Part shown: positions 45,503-55,810 of the stretch, in pieces
How the letters are laid out: every line of letters begins with the position of its first letter
Position numbering within the stretch: position 1 is the stretch's first letter
Assembly: GCA_905181625.1 (NCBI GenBank)
Contig: CAJIYJ010000003.1
Location: forward strand, 1-64,000
Length of the DNA stretch: 64,000 nt
From: an uncultured Flavobacteriaceae bacterium
GTDB lineage: Bacteria; Bacteroidota; Bacteroidia; Flavobacteriales; Flavobacteriaceae
Direction of reading: 5' to 3'
Made by a program: the position numbers and the translations under genes
The notes under the pieces: model-generated
The model's database searches: none
Told to the model about the DNA's origin: nothing
What the model saw: only the letters and a program-made list of their open reading frames with translations

Positions 45503-46789
45503 ATGTTATATAAGAGAAGTAGTGAGTTGTTTAAAGAAGCTGTAAAATACATTCCTGGAGGAGTTAATTCACCTGTTAGAGCGTTTAAATCAGTTGGAGG
45601 GGATCCTATATTTGCTTCTAGAGCTAAGGGAGCTTATGTTTACGATGAAGATGATAATCAGTTTATTGATTACATTTCATCGTGGGGACCAATGATTTTA
45701 GGCCATGCGCATCCTAATGTGATTAAAGCAATTTCAGAAACAGCTAAAAATGGCACTTCCTTTGGAATGCCAACTACTTTAGAAACGGATTTGGCCAAAT
45801 TATCTTTGTCAATGGTTCCGGAAATGGAAAAAATTAGATTCGTAAATTCAGGAACTGAGGCGTGCATGAGTGCAATTAGATTAGCACGAGGATATACAAA
45901 TAAAGAAAAAATAATAAAATTTTCTGGATGTTATCATGGACACTCTGACTCCTTTTTAATTGAAGCGGGTAGTGGAGTAGTAACTTTTGGAACACCTAAT
46001 AGTCCTGGTGTAACTAAAGGTACAGCTAAGGATACTTTAATAGCTCCTTACAACGATTTAAAATATGTTAAAGAACTTTTTGAAAATAATAAAAATGAAG
46101 TTGCTGCTATTATTATTGAACCCGTTGCTGGTAACATGGGTTGTGTTATTCCAAAAAATGGATTTATTGAAGGGTTGAGGGAATTATGTGATCAGAACGA
46201 TTGTCTTTTAATTTTTGATGAAGTAATGACTGGTTTTAGACTTGCTAAGGGCGGTGCTCAAGAAGTTCTAGGAGTAAATGCAGATATAGTTACTTATGGA
46301 AAAGTTATTGGCGGAGGTCTTCCTGTTGGAGCTTTTTCATCAAGAAACGAAATAATGAATAAACTTTCACCTGAAGGGTCAGTATATCAAGCAGGTACAC
46401 TTAGTGGAAATCCTTTAGCAATGTCAGCAGGATTAGCTACCCTCTCTGAGTTAAAACTTAATGATAATATTTATCAAAGTTTAGATGATAAATCCTCTTA
46501 TTTAGAAAAGGGAATGTATGAAGTACTTGGAAAAACATCATTAGATTTTAAAATAAACCGTTTAGGATCCATGATTTCTCTACATTTTTGTTCTGAAGAT
46601 GTTACAGATTTTAAATCATCTCAAAAAGGAAATAATGAAAAGTTTAAAAAGTATTTTCACGGAATGCTAAGGGAAGGAATTTATCTTCCCCCTAGTGCAT
46701 TTGAAAGTTATTTTTTAAACGATGCTCTTACTTACAGGGATATAGACTTTACACTCGATGCTTTAAAAAAAGTTTCAAAAACTATTTAG
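45503..46789 (+). CDS. hemL: Glutamate-1-semialdehyde 2,1-aminomutase
   Basis: Makes 5-aminolevulinate from glutamate-1-semialdehyde in the C5 pathway of tetrapyrrole synthesis. A PLP enzyme; the Schiff-base lysine is Lys267 in [15 protein letters not shown]. Signature [16 protein letters not shown] at the N-terminus and [14 protein letters not shown]. At 428 residues it is full length. Its end overlaps the convergent protease gene by 4 bases. Confidence 0.96.
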   Translation: MLYKRSSELFKEAVKYIPGGVNSPVRAFKSVGGDPIFASRAKGAYVYDEDDNQFIDYISSWGPMILGHAHPNVIKAISETAKNGTSFGMPTTLETDLAKLSLSMVPEMEKIRFVNSGTEACMSAIRLARGYTNKEKIIKFSGCYHGHSDSFLIEAGSGVVTFGTPNSPGVTKGTAKDTLIAPYNDLKYVKELFENNKNEVAAIIIEPVAGNMGCVIPKNGFIEGLRELCDQNDCLLIFDEVMTGFRLAKGGAQEVLGVNADIVTYGKVIGGGLPVGAFSSRNEIMNKLSPEGSVYQAGTLSGNPLAMSAGLATLSELKLNDNIYQSLDDKSSYLEKGMYEVLGKTSLDFKINRLGSMISLHFCSEDVTDFKSSQKGNNEKFKKYFHGMLREGIYLPPSAFESYFLNDALTYRDIDFTLDALKKVSKTI

Positions 46790-49251
46790 ATAGGCTTGCC
46801 AACAAGTATTTTATTAATTTTTGCTGTTGCCATATCCAAATGCATTAAAGTCATTTTATCAGATCTGTTTTTATGCTTTTTAATATCTTTTTTTAATTCT
46901 ATCAACTGTCCAACAGCAATAGTTCTTATATCAGACTGACTAACTTTTACAGAAGTAACTCTTCCTCTTGCCCTAGACGGGATTGAACCCTGTTCTTCGT
47001 TCATTATGTAACTAATTCTATCTAAGTAAGCCAATTGTAAATTTCTTCTATACACATCAATTGTTTTATTAGTATAAAGTTCTTTCCAAATTCCTTCTTT
47101 TAAATCTGACATCATGTCTAGTAATGAATAAGCATTGTTTCCATTAATTGCTTCATTTTCAATTAATCTTGCCATTTTTCCAAAATCTAATATGCTGTTA
47201 AGTGTTCTAGACTGAGTGCTTCTAATTCTATTTGTAATTCCAGCAAATTCAATTTTATTAAGAATGTTATTATCAATCATCCATGTTGGTGTTTCAAATA
47301 ATTGTTTTTGTAAAAAATTCATAGAATTTTTCTGATGTGATTTATTTACATGAGTGTAAACTGCACCAGATTGATCATAAGTTTTATAATACTGATATAC
47401 ACCTCCTATATTAGCACTTACATGTCCCATGTATCTGTTAAACTGAGACAGAACTTGCCCGTACATTGTATTTAAATCAGCATAGTCCTTACCATCTTCT
47501 GAAGTCCAATCAATTAAATTAGGGATGATTCTTTTTAAATTTTTAATTCCATATTCACTTGCTTTTACTGCATCATCTCCAAGATCTTCAGTTTGAGAAC
47601 TGGGATCTATACCTGCACTTCCAAATCTATGAAGAAGACTATTTTGATTATCTAAAATCCATTTATCTAAAACAGGTTTTTCATCTTCAGCTTTTTCTGC
47701 GCTTAGAATAGGTCGATATCCCCATTTTATAGCGTGTTTATCGTAAACCCCGACATTAGGCATTAAAGCCACTCCTTTATCCTCAGGTTGTGCTATATAG
47801 TTAAACCTAGCATAGTCCATTATTGATGGAGCTGTTCCAAACTTCTTAGTAAATGTTGCGGACCTTAAAGAGTCTACCGGATAAGCACTGCTGCTTCCCA
47901 TATTATGAGGCAATCCTAATGTGTGACCAACTTCATGAGCTGATACAAATTGAATTAATCGACCCATAACTTCATCTTTGAATGACACTCCTCTAGCTTC
48001 TTCATTAATTGCTGCAGTTTGAACAAAAAACCAATTTCTTAAAAGAGTCATCACGTTATGGTACCAATTAATATCTGATTCTAAAATTTCACCAGATCTT
48101 GGATCGCTAACATGTGGACCATTTGCATTTGGAATAGGAGATGCTAAATATCTTACTACTGAATATCTGATGTCCTCAGGACTCCAGTCAGGATCTTCTT
48201 CAATTGAAGGTGGATCTTTTGCAATAATAGCATTTTTAAACCCTGCTTCTTCAAAAGCTACTTGCCAGTCTTCTATTCCTTGTTTGATATATTTTCTCCA
48301 CTTAACAGGTGTTGCTCTATCGATATAATAAACAATTTGTTTTTTTGGAGTGACTAGCTCTCCATTTTTGAATCTCTCAATATCCTCCTCTTTAACCTCT
48401 AGTCTCCATCTATCTAAATATTTTATAGATTTACTTTCTTGAACATCTAAACCGTAATCAACTTGACTTCTTGCAAACCAACCCACCCTTTGGTCAAAAT
48501 ACCTTTTTTTCATTTGGATTTTAGGAAGTAAAATCATCGAGTTATTTATTTCTAGTGAAATTGCTCCAGTACTAGAGTTAGAAGGTGGCGCTGAAGATTT
48601 ATAAGTTTTTACACTCCTTGATTCAATATTTTGAGGATAACTTTTTAACGATTCTATAAAAGATCTTTTAGAATCTAGGCTAGATATTTTATAGCTTTTT
48701 CTTCTAGATTGTGGAAACCCTAAAGGTTTTACGTCGTCTGTAAATAATTTAGTTACATCTATGACAACTGATGTTGAATCTTTACTTTCTGTTGCTATCT
48801 TAAAACTATATAATACAGGTTCAAAATTTGAGTTTAAAACTGCTTCACTAACAGGCAAAGAATCATTTGCAACAACAGTGTGTGACACAACTCTTAATAA
48901 AATATTTTGATCTTTTTTATGCCATCTTAAAACTTGAGTATTTTGTTTCCCCCCTCCAAAGCCAATACCAGATGCAGTTTTTGCAATTCTAGTAACCATA
49001 AGCATTTCTCTACCTAACAATGAATCATTTATTTCATAATAATATTTGTCTTTAACCTTATGAACATCAAATAGACCATGATCAGTTACGGCATCTTTAG
49101 TTATTATGTCTTCATAGGATTTAGGCTTCTTTGCTTCTTTACTATCTTTCTTACTATTATCGTCACTATCTGCTTTAGCGGGGCGTTGTGCATTTATTTG
49201 AAACGAGATAAAAAAAATGAATAATAGTGAGTATATAGTTGAAATTTTCAT
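46786..49251 (-). CDS. Large secreted zinc metalloprotease (DUF5117/DUF4953 type)
   Basis: 821 residues with a signal peptide ([21 protein letters not shown]). The catalytic motif [11 protein letters not shown] gives His439, Glu440, His443 and His449, the extended HExxHxxGxxH metzincin signature. The region before it ([24 protein letters not shown]) matches the large Bacteroidota protease family with DUF5117/DUF5118. There is no T9SS sorting domain, so it may be periplasmic or outer-membrane associated. Substrate unknown. Confidence 0.92.
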   Translation of the reverse strand: MKISTIYSLLFIFFISFQINAQRPAKADSDDNSKKDSKEAKKPKSYEDIITKDAVTDHGLFDVHKVKDKYYYEINDSLLGREMLMVTRIAKTASGIGFGGGKQNTQVLRWHKKDQNILLRVVSHTVVANDSLPVSEAVLNSNFEPVLYSFKIATESKDSTSVVIDVTKLFTDDVKPLGFPQSRRKSYKISSLDSKRSFIESLKSYPQNIESRSVKTYKSSAPPSNSSTGAISLEINNSMILLPKIQMKKRYFDQRVGWFARSQVDYGLDVQESKSIKYLDRWRLEVKEEDIERFKNGELVTPKKQIVYYIDRATPVKWRKYIKQGIEDWQVAFEEAGFKNAIIAKDPPSIEEDPDWSPEDIRYSVVRYLASPIPNANGPHVSDPRSGEILESDINWYHNVMTLLRNWFFVQTAAINEEARGVSFKDEVMGRLIQFVSAHEVGHTLGLPHNMGSSSAYPVDSLRSATFTKKFGTAPSIMDYARFNYIAQPEDKGVALMPNVGVYDKHAIKWGYRPILSAEKAEDEKPVLDKWILDNQNSLLHRFGSAGIDPSSQTEDLGDDAVKASEYGIKNLKRIIPNLIDWTSEDGKDYADLNTMYGQVLSQFNRYMGHVSANIGGVYQYYKTYDQSGAVYTHVNKSHQKNSMNFLQKQLFETPTWMIDNNILNKIEFAGITNRIRSTQSRTLNSILDFGKMARLIENEAINGNNAYSLLDMMSDLKEGIWKELYTNKTIDVYRRNLQLAYLDRISYIMNEEQGSIPSRARGRVTSVKVSQSDIRTIAVGQLIELKKDIKKHKNRSDKMTLMHLDMATAKINKILVGKPI

Positions 49252-49398
49252 AATATATATTTTTTGCGATTATGAATATAGTAATTAATCGAATATTTTT
49301 TAGTGTTTATGACAAGATATGTAGTCAAAATTAGCAATAAAACATAATTATCGGTTTGTTTTATTATTAAAAATAGTTTGTAAATCTATTTCGAAATT

Positions 49399-51096
49399 TT
49401 AAACAAACCATTTTTCTACGTCAATTAATTGAAGAGCATCAATAGATAATTTATTTTTCTTTCTATATCCGTTGAGTTTTTGATGTACTTGAGTAGGTTT
49501 ATTTGAAAGTAAATTTTCTTTACTTGTGTAAACACCTATAACATGATCAATCCACTTTTCATCAATTCCGATTTCAACGAAATCTTCCCTTTTAGGTTTT
49601 GCCTTTGATGTTTCGGGTTTCATTTGAGGAAAAAATATTACTTCCTGAATAGATTGATTATTTGTAAAGAGCATAACTAATCTATCTATTCCAATACCAA
49701 TTCCTGATGTTGGTGGCATTCCATATTCTAAAGCTCTAATAAAATCATTATCAATAAACATTGCCTCATCATCTCCTTTTTCAGATAATTTCAATTGATC
49801 TTCAAATCTAGATAGCTGATCAATAGGGTCATTTAATTCTGAATAGGCATTAGCAAGTTCTTTTCCATTAACAAAAAACTCAAATCTTTCAGTAAGTTTT
49901 GGATTATCTCTATGTTCTTTCGTTAAGGGACTCATTTCCTTAGGATAATCAGTTATAAATGTCGGTTGTATGTAGTGGTGTTCACATTTTTCTCCAAAAA
50001 TCTCATCAATCAATTTCCCGATTCCCATTGTTTTATCTACTTCAATTCCTAAACTTTTAGCAGTTTCAAATAATTCTTTTTCCTGCATGTTTGAAATATC
50101 AATTCCGGTATGTTCTTTTATAGAATCTAGTATACTAATTCTATTGTAAGGTGCTTTAAAATCTATTATTTTATCTCCTAGTTTTACCGTGCTAGTTTGA
50201 TTTAATTCATAAGCAATCTTTTCTAAAAGATTTTCCGTCGTCTCCATCATCCAGTAATAATCTTTATAAGCAACATACAATTCCACCATAGTGAATTCTG
50301 GATTGTGAGTCCTGTCCATGCCTTCATTTCTAAAAGCTTTTGCAAATTCATAAACTCCATCAAACCCTCCAACAATTAATCTTTTAAGATATAATTCATT
50401 TGCTACTCTTAAGTACAGGGGGATGTTTAACGCATTATGATGAGTGATAAAGGGTCTAGCAGTAGCTCCTCCCGGAATTGATTGTAAAATTGGTGTTTCA
50501 ACTTCAAGATATTCTTTTTCATTAAAAAAAGATCTCATGATATTCATGATTTTAGTTCTTTTTAAAAAAGTTTCTTTAACGTTAGGGTTGACAATTAGGT
50601 CGACGTATCTCTGCCTGTATCTAAGTTCAGGATCTGTAAATTCATCAAAAACATTACCATCTGAGTCACTTTTAGGAAGTGGAAGAGGCCTTAAAGATTT
50701 ACTGAGAACAGTAAATTTTTTCACTAAAATTGTCTTTTGACCAACTTGGGTTATGAATAAAGTCCCTTCAATTCCAATTATATCACCAATGTCAAGAAGT
50801 TTTTTATAAACTTCATTATACATAGCTTTATCCTCATTAGGACAGATTTCATCTCTGTTAAAATAAACTTGAATTTTACCGATTTTATCTTGAATTTCTG
50901 CAAAACTAGCTTTTCCTTGTATCCTTCTTGACATTAACCTTCCTGCTATAGATACAGTTTGGTTTTCTATAAAGTTTGAAACTATTTTTTTTGTGTCAGT
51001 ATCAATTGGAAATAGGGCAGCTGGGTATGGATTAATCCCCAATTCTTTGAGTTTATTTAATTTATCTCTTCTGATTTGCTCTTGTTCAGACAGCAT
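49399..51096 (-). CDS. lysS: Lysyl-tRNA synthetase (class II)
   Basis: 565 residues. N-terminal OB-fold tRNA-binding domain (VSIAGRLMSRRIQGKASFAEI, key residues only) and class II catalytic domain with motif 2 FRNEGMDRTHNPEFTMVE and motif 3 GIGIGIDRLVML. A C-terminal extension of about 60 residues past motif 3 (KWIDHVIGVYTSK to VEKWFV) is as seen in other Bacteroidota LysS. Promoter at 51118-51147. Confidence 0.97.
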   Translation of the reverse strand: MLSEQEQIRRDKLNKLKELGINPYPAALFPIDTDTKKIVSNFIENQTVSIAGRLMSRRIQGKASFAEIQDKIGKIQVYFNRDEICPNEDKAMYNEVYKKLLDIGDIIGIEGTLFITQVGQKTILVKKFTVLSKSLRPLPLPKSDSDGNVFDEFTDPELRYRQRYVDLIVNPNVKETFLKRTKIMNIMRSFFNEKEYLEVETPILQSIPGGATARPFITHHNALNIPLYLRVANELYLKRLIVGGFDGVYEFAKAFRNEGMDRTHNPEFTMVELYVAYKDYYWMMETTENLLEKIAYELNQTSTVKLGDKIIDFKAPYNRISILDSIKEHTGIDISNMQEKELFETAKSLGIEVDKTMGIGKLIDEIFGEKCEHHYIQPTFITDYPKEMSPLTKEHRDNPKLTERFEFFVNGKELANAYSELNDPIDQLSRFEDQLKLSEKGDDEAMFIDNDFIRALEYGMPPTSGIGIGIDRLVMLFTNNQSIQEVIFFPQMKPETSKAKPKREDFVEIGIDEKWIDHVIGVYTSKENLLSNKPTQVHQKLNGYRKKNKLSIDALQLIDVEKWFV

Positions 51097-51117
51097 ATTT
51101 ATATATTTAATTTACAT

Positions 51118-51147
51118 CAAATATAAGGAATCATGAACAAGCTACAA
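51118..51147 (-). promoter_or_regulatory. lysS promoter
   Basis: On the minus strand, TTG at 51147-51145 is followed after 19 bases by TATATTTG at 51125-51118. This is a full match to the Bacteroidota pattern TTTG-N19-TAnnTTTG, and it ends 21 bases before the lysS ATG. Confidence 0.6.
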
Positions 51148-51177
51148 CCTAAGTATTTATATTCACCATTATATATT

Positions 51178-51185
51178 TATCTTTG
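51178..51185 (+). promoter_or_regulatory. -7 box of the small YqaE-type gene
   Basis: TATCTTTG fits TAnnTTTG and ends 15 bases before the TTG start at 51201. It overlaps no coding sequence. Confidence 0.4.
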
Positions 51186-51200
51186 ATTTAAAATTTTGTT

Positions 51201-51359
51201 TTGAGTTTTCTTAGAGTTCTTTTATCAATAGTTTTTCCACCCTTATCAGTTATAGATAAAGGCTGTGGTTCAGTCATAATTGTATTTATATTGACTTTGT
51301 GCGGATGGGTGCCAGGAGTTATAGCAGCTTTGGTAATTTTAAATAATCCTAAAAAATAA
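51201..51359 (+). CDS. YqaE/Pmp3 family small membrane protein
   Basis: 52 residues from a TTG start. The sequence reads SFLRVLLSIVFPPLSVIDKG, then a second helix VIIVFILTLCGWVPGVIAAL, then VILNNPKK and a stop. The FPPL turn, the GWVPGVI motif and the two-helix layout are those of YqaE/Pmp3 proteolipids, which sit in the cytoplasmic membrane and are stress-induced in several organisms. No ATG is available in frame; the TTG matches where family members begin. It ends 8 bases before lipB. Confidence 0.85.
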   Translation: MSFLRVLLSIVFPPLSVIDKGCGSVIIVFILTLCGWVPGVIAALVILNNPKK

Positions 51360-51367
51360 TCTTAGAA

Positions 51368-52066
51368 ATGAATAACGCAATTATAGTTCATGATTTAGGT
51401 TTAGTCGAATATGATGCAGCGTTAGATTATCAGCTGAATTTATTCAATGAAATAATTCAGTCAAAATTGAATAATAGAAGAAACAATACTAATTTAATTA
51501 CTAAGAACCATTTAGTTTTTGTAGAACACCCTCACGTATATACTTTAGGAAAAAGCGGAGAAATGAAAAATCTACTATTAAGCAAAGAAGAGTTAGAAAA
51601 TAAGGGTATAAAGTTCTATAATACTAATAGAGGCGGAGATATAACCTGCCATGGTCCAGGTCAGATAGTTTGCTATCCTATTATAGATTTGGATAATTTT
51701 TTTACAGATATTCATAAATATTTAAGATTTCTTGAAGAAGTAGTTATTTTAACCTTAAGTGAATTTGGAATAAAAGGAGAGAGAAGCTCTGACGAAACAG
51801 GAGTTTGGCTAGATCCTAATACTTTTAAATCTAGAAAAATTTGCGCTATGGGTGTTAAAGCTAGTAGGTGGGTAACCATGCACGGTTTAGCTTTAAATGT
51901 AAATAATGATTTGAGTTTTTTTGAAAATATTATTCCCTGTGGAATACTAAACAAATCAGTCACTTCAATTTCAAACGAATTAAAAAAAGAAATTAATATA
52001 GATTTAGTAAAGAAAAAAATAATAAATAATTTTTTAATTATTTTTTCTGCTAAATTAATTAATTGA
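51368..52066 (+). CDS. lipB: Octanoyltransferase LipB
   Basis: Transfers octanoyl from acyl carrier protein to lipoyl domains, the first step of lipoate assembly. Conserved RGGDITCHGPGQ, the KICAMGVKASRWVTMHGLALN segment with its catalytic Lys, and the nucleophilic Cys in IIPCGI. 232 residues, full length. The last 12 bases overlap the convergent lipoprotein gene. Confidence 0.95.
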   Translation: MNNAIIVHDLGLVEYDAALDYQLNLFNEIIQSKLNNRRNNTNLITKNHLVFVEHPHVYTLGKSGEMKNLLLSKEELENKGIKFYNTNRGGDITCHGPGQIVCYPIIDLDNFFTDIHKYLRFLEEVVILTLSEFGIKGERSSDETGVWLDPNTFKSRKICAMGVKASRWVTMHGLALNVNNDLSFFENIIPCGILNKSVTSISNELKKEINIDLVKKKIINNFLIIFSAKLIN

Positions 52067-54070
52067 ATAAACTAGAATTTCATTTGATTCTCCTAATGAA
52101 GTAATGATTTTTTCTTTTTTTTCATCCATTGAAAAGTTAATTGAACTAGTTCCAAATACTGGGAAACCAGAGACTGATTTTGACTGAGAATCAAAGAGAT
52201 AGATTTTATCTTGATCTTTATCTGTAATTGATACATATTCCTGCTCTCCACCTGTTAATATTTTAGGGTTAGTGTAATTCCCAAAAGGAAGTTCAATTAT
52301 GTTTTCATTTATTGTAAGAATATTTTCAGAAATTGTAACTAAAATATTATTGCTTGCTGTAATTAAGTAAGGCGTGTCTAGAGGAAGAGGTTTTATGGAA
52401 ACTTCTCCATTTAAGTTCATTCTAACTAAGTTGTTGGATTTATCAATAGTGACAAATGAATTTTTATTAACGAAAATTTCTTTTGAACTTACTTTTAACG
52501 TTTCAGGAACTTTCACTCTAACATTCCCTCTTCTATCTGTAATATATAGTCTCTTCTTAGTATTAATTATTAAATAATCTTTTGATCCAATTCTAAAATG
52601 TTTTGGTAAATTGGTAAGCTGACTTCTAATGTTGTTTTTGTTAAAGCCTCTAACTTTTTTAAATTCAACATCCAACATTTCGACCCTTCCATCTCTGTCA
52701 ATTAGAAGCCTATACTTATTTATTTTATCATAGTCAAAAACTGCGAGGCCTTGTTTTGATATTTTTTTATGATTTAATTTTTTAACTATTTTCCCATTTT
52801 TATCTAAAATCATGAGACTTTTTTCTGTCTCAAAGGCATATTGTAGTCTACCATTTTTATAAAGATCTATTTGAGAAATCTCTCCGACTACTTTAGATTC
52901 AAGTTGTTTTTTCCAAATTAATTCCCCTTTATTAGAAATTAGATACAAATTATTCAAATCATCTTGAGTGATTAATTCTTTTTCTTTTGTCACATAATTA
53001 GTGACTATTCTAGGTTTTAAATGACTTGAACTTTGTAATTTAAAACTAAATAACAAGTTAACTCCAGAAGATTTTATTTTTTCTTCTGTTTTTGAAACTA
53101 TATGAGTTTTGTGAATTAGCTCGTTATCAATTATTAAATGACTGATCCAATAAGGGAAATCTTCTTTTAAAATTTCAAATTTTTCAGACAAAACATTACC
53201 GAATTTCTCGAGATTATAAACTTTTAAATGATTACTTTTCTTAGGAATTTTTAAAAGTATTTCTTTAAATTTTGATGAATTATTAATGACAGATTTATTA
53301 GAGAAATTTAAAATAATTGTCTCAATTGCGATCTTGTTTTTTGACAATATTAATATGTCATTTAATATTGTTAAATAATTTTTATCTAAAGATTTATAGA
53401 AATCATCCAATGTATTTGGATTAAATAAAGATTGTGAGAGTTTATAAATTTTATTACTTCTATAGTTATAACTGCTTTCTGTGTTTTGTTGAATTTTTAA
53501 ATTTAATAAATTTTTATTATTAAAATTAAAAGTTAAAATAGAATCTTTATTTAACACAATAGATCCTATTTCTAATATGTCATAAAATAAAGAGTCATTT
53601 TTTATTAATTCAATTTTATCTATTGAATTTGTGCTTTCTAGGTTTTTTAAATATTTTGAGTGGTCATATGCATAACGTTCGAATTCTATAAAGTTATTTG
53701 GAACAATTTGTGTAATTCCCGTAATTGTTGGTTCTATATCGGAAATCTTATTAATTTTTCTTGGAATAGAATCATTCTTGAATAACAGACCATGAAGCGT
53801 TAATTGATTTTGATTAAAATCTACGTCAAATTGAATCCAATCTGAAATATGAGAGATATTATAAAAATCTAAAAGTTCCGGAATATCAATATGTTTTTTT
53901 AATTCATCTGAAAGTAAAAGAGAAATATTTGAGCTAGATGATTTGTATAGTTTTTCAAAATCACTTTCAATACTACTACTAATATGATTTGAATTTCTCA
54001 AAGAATTTTCAATTAAAAGTTTTTCGGTAGACTCTATGTAAACTCCATTTTTCTCTGTATATAATATAGC
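52055..54070 (-). CDS. Beta-propeller-like lipoprotein of unknown function (main fragment)
   Basis: The open frame reaches upstream to 54070; the nominal TTG at 54001 lies inside it and is not the true start, since family-like sequence (LYTEKNGVYIESTEKLLIENSL) precedes it in frame. The N-terminal half resembles DUF3352-type proteins. The C-terminal half (about residues 350-645) has repeated beta strands (LYLISNKGELIWKKQLES, LMILDKNGKIVKKL, LYITDRRGNVRVKV) like a propeller. The lipoprotein signal is found in a separate frame at 54480 (next entry). It lies next to rnhB, as seen often in flavobacteria. Function unknown. Confidence 0.75.
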   Translation of the reverse strand, partial: AILYTEKNGVYIESTEKLLIENSLRNSNHISSSIESDFEKLYKSSSSNISLLLSDELKKHIDIPELLDFYNISHISDWIQFDVDFNQNQLTLHGLLFKNDSIPRKINKISDIEPTITGITQIVPNNFIEFERYAYDHSKYLKNLESTNSIDKIELIKNDSLFYDILEIGSIVLNKDSILTFNFNNKNLLNLKIQQNTESSYNYRSNKIYKLSQSLFNPNTLDDFYKSLDKNYLTILNDILILSKNKIAIETIILNFSNKSVINNSSKFKEILLKIPKKSNHLKVYNLEKFGNVLSEKFEILKEDFPYWISHLIIDNELIHKTHIVSKTEEKIKSSGVNLLFSFKLQSSSHLKPRIVTNYVTKEKELITQDDLNNLYLISNKGELIWKKQLESKVVGEISQIDLYKNGRLQYAFETEKSLMILDKNGKIVKKLNHKKISKQGLAVFDYDKINKYRLLIDRDGRVEMLDVEFKKVRGFNKNNIRSQLTNLPKHFRIGSKDYLIINTKKRLYITDRRGNVRVKVPETLKVSSKEIFVNKNSFVTIDKSNNLVRMNLNGEVSIKPLPLDTPYLITASNNILVTISENILTINENIIELPFGNYTNPKILTGGEQEYVSITDKDQDKIYLFDSQSKSVSGFPVFGTSSINFSMDEKKEKIITSLGESNEILVYSIN

Positions 54071-54480
54071 TTATTATTATTTTTAGATTCTTTTAATTAT
54101 GAACGTAACCGTTGTAAAGCTTAGGGAATCCTCTGATGTTTCGTTTTTTCGTTTTAATAACATTTTCTTTTCCTCGGAAATAAAACATGCTTTGTATGTT
54201 GTTTTTCCCAACATTGTGGTAGCTTATCAGATACGGGTTTATTCTAGAAAATCTATTTGAAATGGAATCAGTAGTTATGATTTACCCAGAATAGATTTAA
54301 AGTTCTTATGAAAAGTTTCTGTATTCTTAATCTTTTGAACGACTCGTACTTGATTAACCATTAATATGGGATTTGTTGGAACTAAGTCTATTAGATTTAG
54401 TTTGTCTTTTCATAACTGCTTTCACAGCTAATAATTGATAAAGTAAATAGAATTAATAGCAATGTTTTTTTCATTTCCAT
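54071..54480 (-). pseudogene. N-terminal part of the beta-propeller-like lipoprotein, frame-broken
   Basis: A clear lipoprotein signal begins at ATG 54480 (MEMKKTLLLILFTLSIISCE). After 27 codons the frame is lost. Further pieces appear in turn in other frames: NLIDLVPTNPILMVNQVRVV, then TDSISNRFSRINPYLISYHN, then FPKLYNGYVHN, and last ESKNNNKLY just before the main fragment. At least three to four single-base breaks lie in about 400 bases. With them repaired, this joins the entry at 52055-54070 to make a protein of about 800 residues. Confidence 0.75.
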
Positions 54481-54527
54481 TATATAGTGTAAATGTAATG
54501 AACTCTTAATTCAATTTCTAATTCAAT

Positions 54528-54839
54528 TTATATCAATTTAAATGTTTTTCTGTGGTGTTTTGTTGTGCCATTTTTTAAAATGGCTAACCTATGTTTTTTA
54601 GTTGGGTATCCGTTATTTTGATGCCAACAATACTCAGGATAATCTTTCGATATTTCTATCATGTATTCATCTCTACTAGTTTTAGCAAGTATAGACGCAG
54701 CAGCAATACTTAAATATTTGGAATCTCCTTTAACGATGCATTCATATGGAATTTTATTTTTTGAATGAAACCTATTTCCATCAACAATAATAAATTCAGG
54801 TTTAATTTTTAATTTTTCTATGGCCTGATTCATAGCCAA
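54528..54839 (-). CDS. rnhB: Ribonuclease HII, C-terminal fragment
   Basis: Continuation of the rnhB frame that starts at 55102. It includes the Asp motif (FIIVDGNRF), [19 protein letters not shown] with the fourth acidic residue, and the end HHRKTFKLI. The join to the N-terminal fragment is at TCATTTTGG, where one T appears to be missing; TTTTT would read [13 protein letters not shown] without a break. The apparent ATG start here is internal. Confidence 0.88.
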   Translation of the reverse strand: MAMNQAIEKLKIKPEFIIVDGNRFHSKNKIPYECIVKGDSKYLSIAAASILAKTSRDEYMIEISKDYPEYCWHQNNGYPTKKHRLAILKNGTTKHHRKTFKLI

Positions 54840-55102
54840 AATGAAGCTTTTTCTATATGATTAATTTTTTCAATTACTCTCACTGAAACATTTGAAACTG
54901 CATAGTCAAGAGCATTTTCGATAATTATTTCTTTTAAAAAAATTCTTTTTTTTAATGAAAGCTGTTTGGAATCGTTTAATAATTTGTTTTTAAATTCTCT
55001 TGGAAGAATTACTGCAGCAGCTGTTACTGGACCTGCTAAGCATCCTCTGCCAGCTTCATCTGTACCACATTCAATAAAACTTGAAAAGTATTGCTTTAAC
55101 AT
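54830..55102 (-). CDS. rnhB: Ribonuclease HII, N-terminal fragment
   Basis: Removes RNA from RNA:DNA hybrids and misincorporated ribonucleotides. The catalytic DEAGRG motif (Asp15, Glu16) is in [14 protein letters not shown]. The frame ends after HIEKASFWL because of a one-base T deletion near 54845 compared with the expected ASFLAMN. Whole gene 54528-55102, about 190 residues, normal for RNase HII. Confidence 0.9.
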   Translation of the reverse strand: MLKQYFSSFIECGTDEAGRGCLAGPVTAAAVILPREFKNKLLNDSKQLSLKKRIFLKEIIIENALDYAVSNVSVRVIEKINHIEKASFWL

Positions 55103-55162
55103 TTTTTTTATTTTAAAAATACTTAATTAATAAAATATAAATATAATTTGAGATAAAATTTA

Positions 55163-55810
55163 ATGTTTTTTCTAACGATTTTATTCTTTTTTTGTAATAA
55201 TATTTGTTAGTTCATTTTCATTATTATACAGCCAAGAACATCAGACTGAAAGTAAGCCCGTTGTTGTAGAGGAGGAAACTACAAAACATAAAACTACAAC
55301 AAATACTTTAAAAAATATTTTACAAATTAAACAGTTGAATGATCTTCGTTCAATGGTTTTTTTAAATCAGAAAGGGTTTCTTAAAGTTTTACACTACCTA
55401 CATAGATACTACTCTAAATATTAAAAAACACTATAAATTTAATTACTTAAGAAAAGATAATCTAGAACTTATTAATTTTCAAACATTGGTCAAACCTATA
55501 ATAATTTAACGTCATTTATGATCAAATCTTTTTACCTGCATTAGTTTTTCCGCTAAGCATAAGACATTATTTAAGTTCTAATGATTAAATATTATCATGT
55601 CCCAACCCTTTAACTGAGATTTTATTTAAAACAGTTATGAAACAAGGTCAGTTTACGGATGTCTTTTTTCTCAACTAATACATCTGAAAATTTTAATTTT
55701 TCTATTGCGTTTAAAGGGTTGAGATCTTTGGCAATTATCAAAATATTTTATCTGGTCTAAAAATTTTAGATTTACAACTAACTTTACTCAATACAAGAAT
55801 ATAATTTTAA
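55163..55810 (+). pseudogene. N-terminal part of a putative porin, multiply frame-broken
   Basis: Signal-peptide-like start (MFFLTILFFFCNN), then short stretches in alternating frames that match the putative porin family of Bacteroidota. They are QEHQTESKPVVVEEET, the KFNYLRKDNLELINFQT piece, YHVPTP, TEILFKTVMKQGQFTDVFF, STNTSENFNFSIAFKGLRSL, GNYQNILSG and LKNFRFTTNFTQYKN. I count at least eight breaks in about 650 bases. The stretch has no other gene. It leads into the intact C-terminal part in the next entry. Confidence 0.7.
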
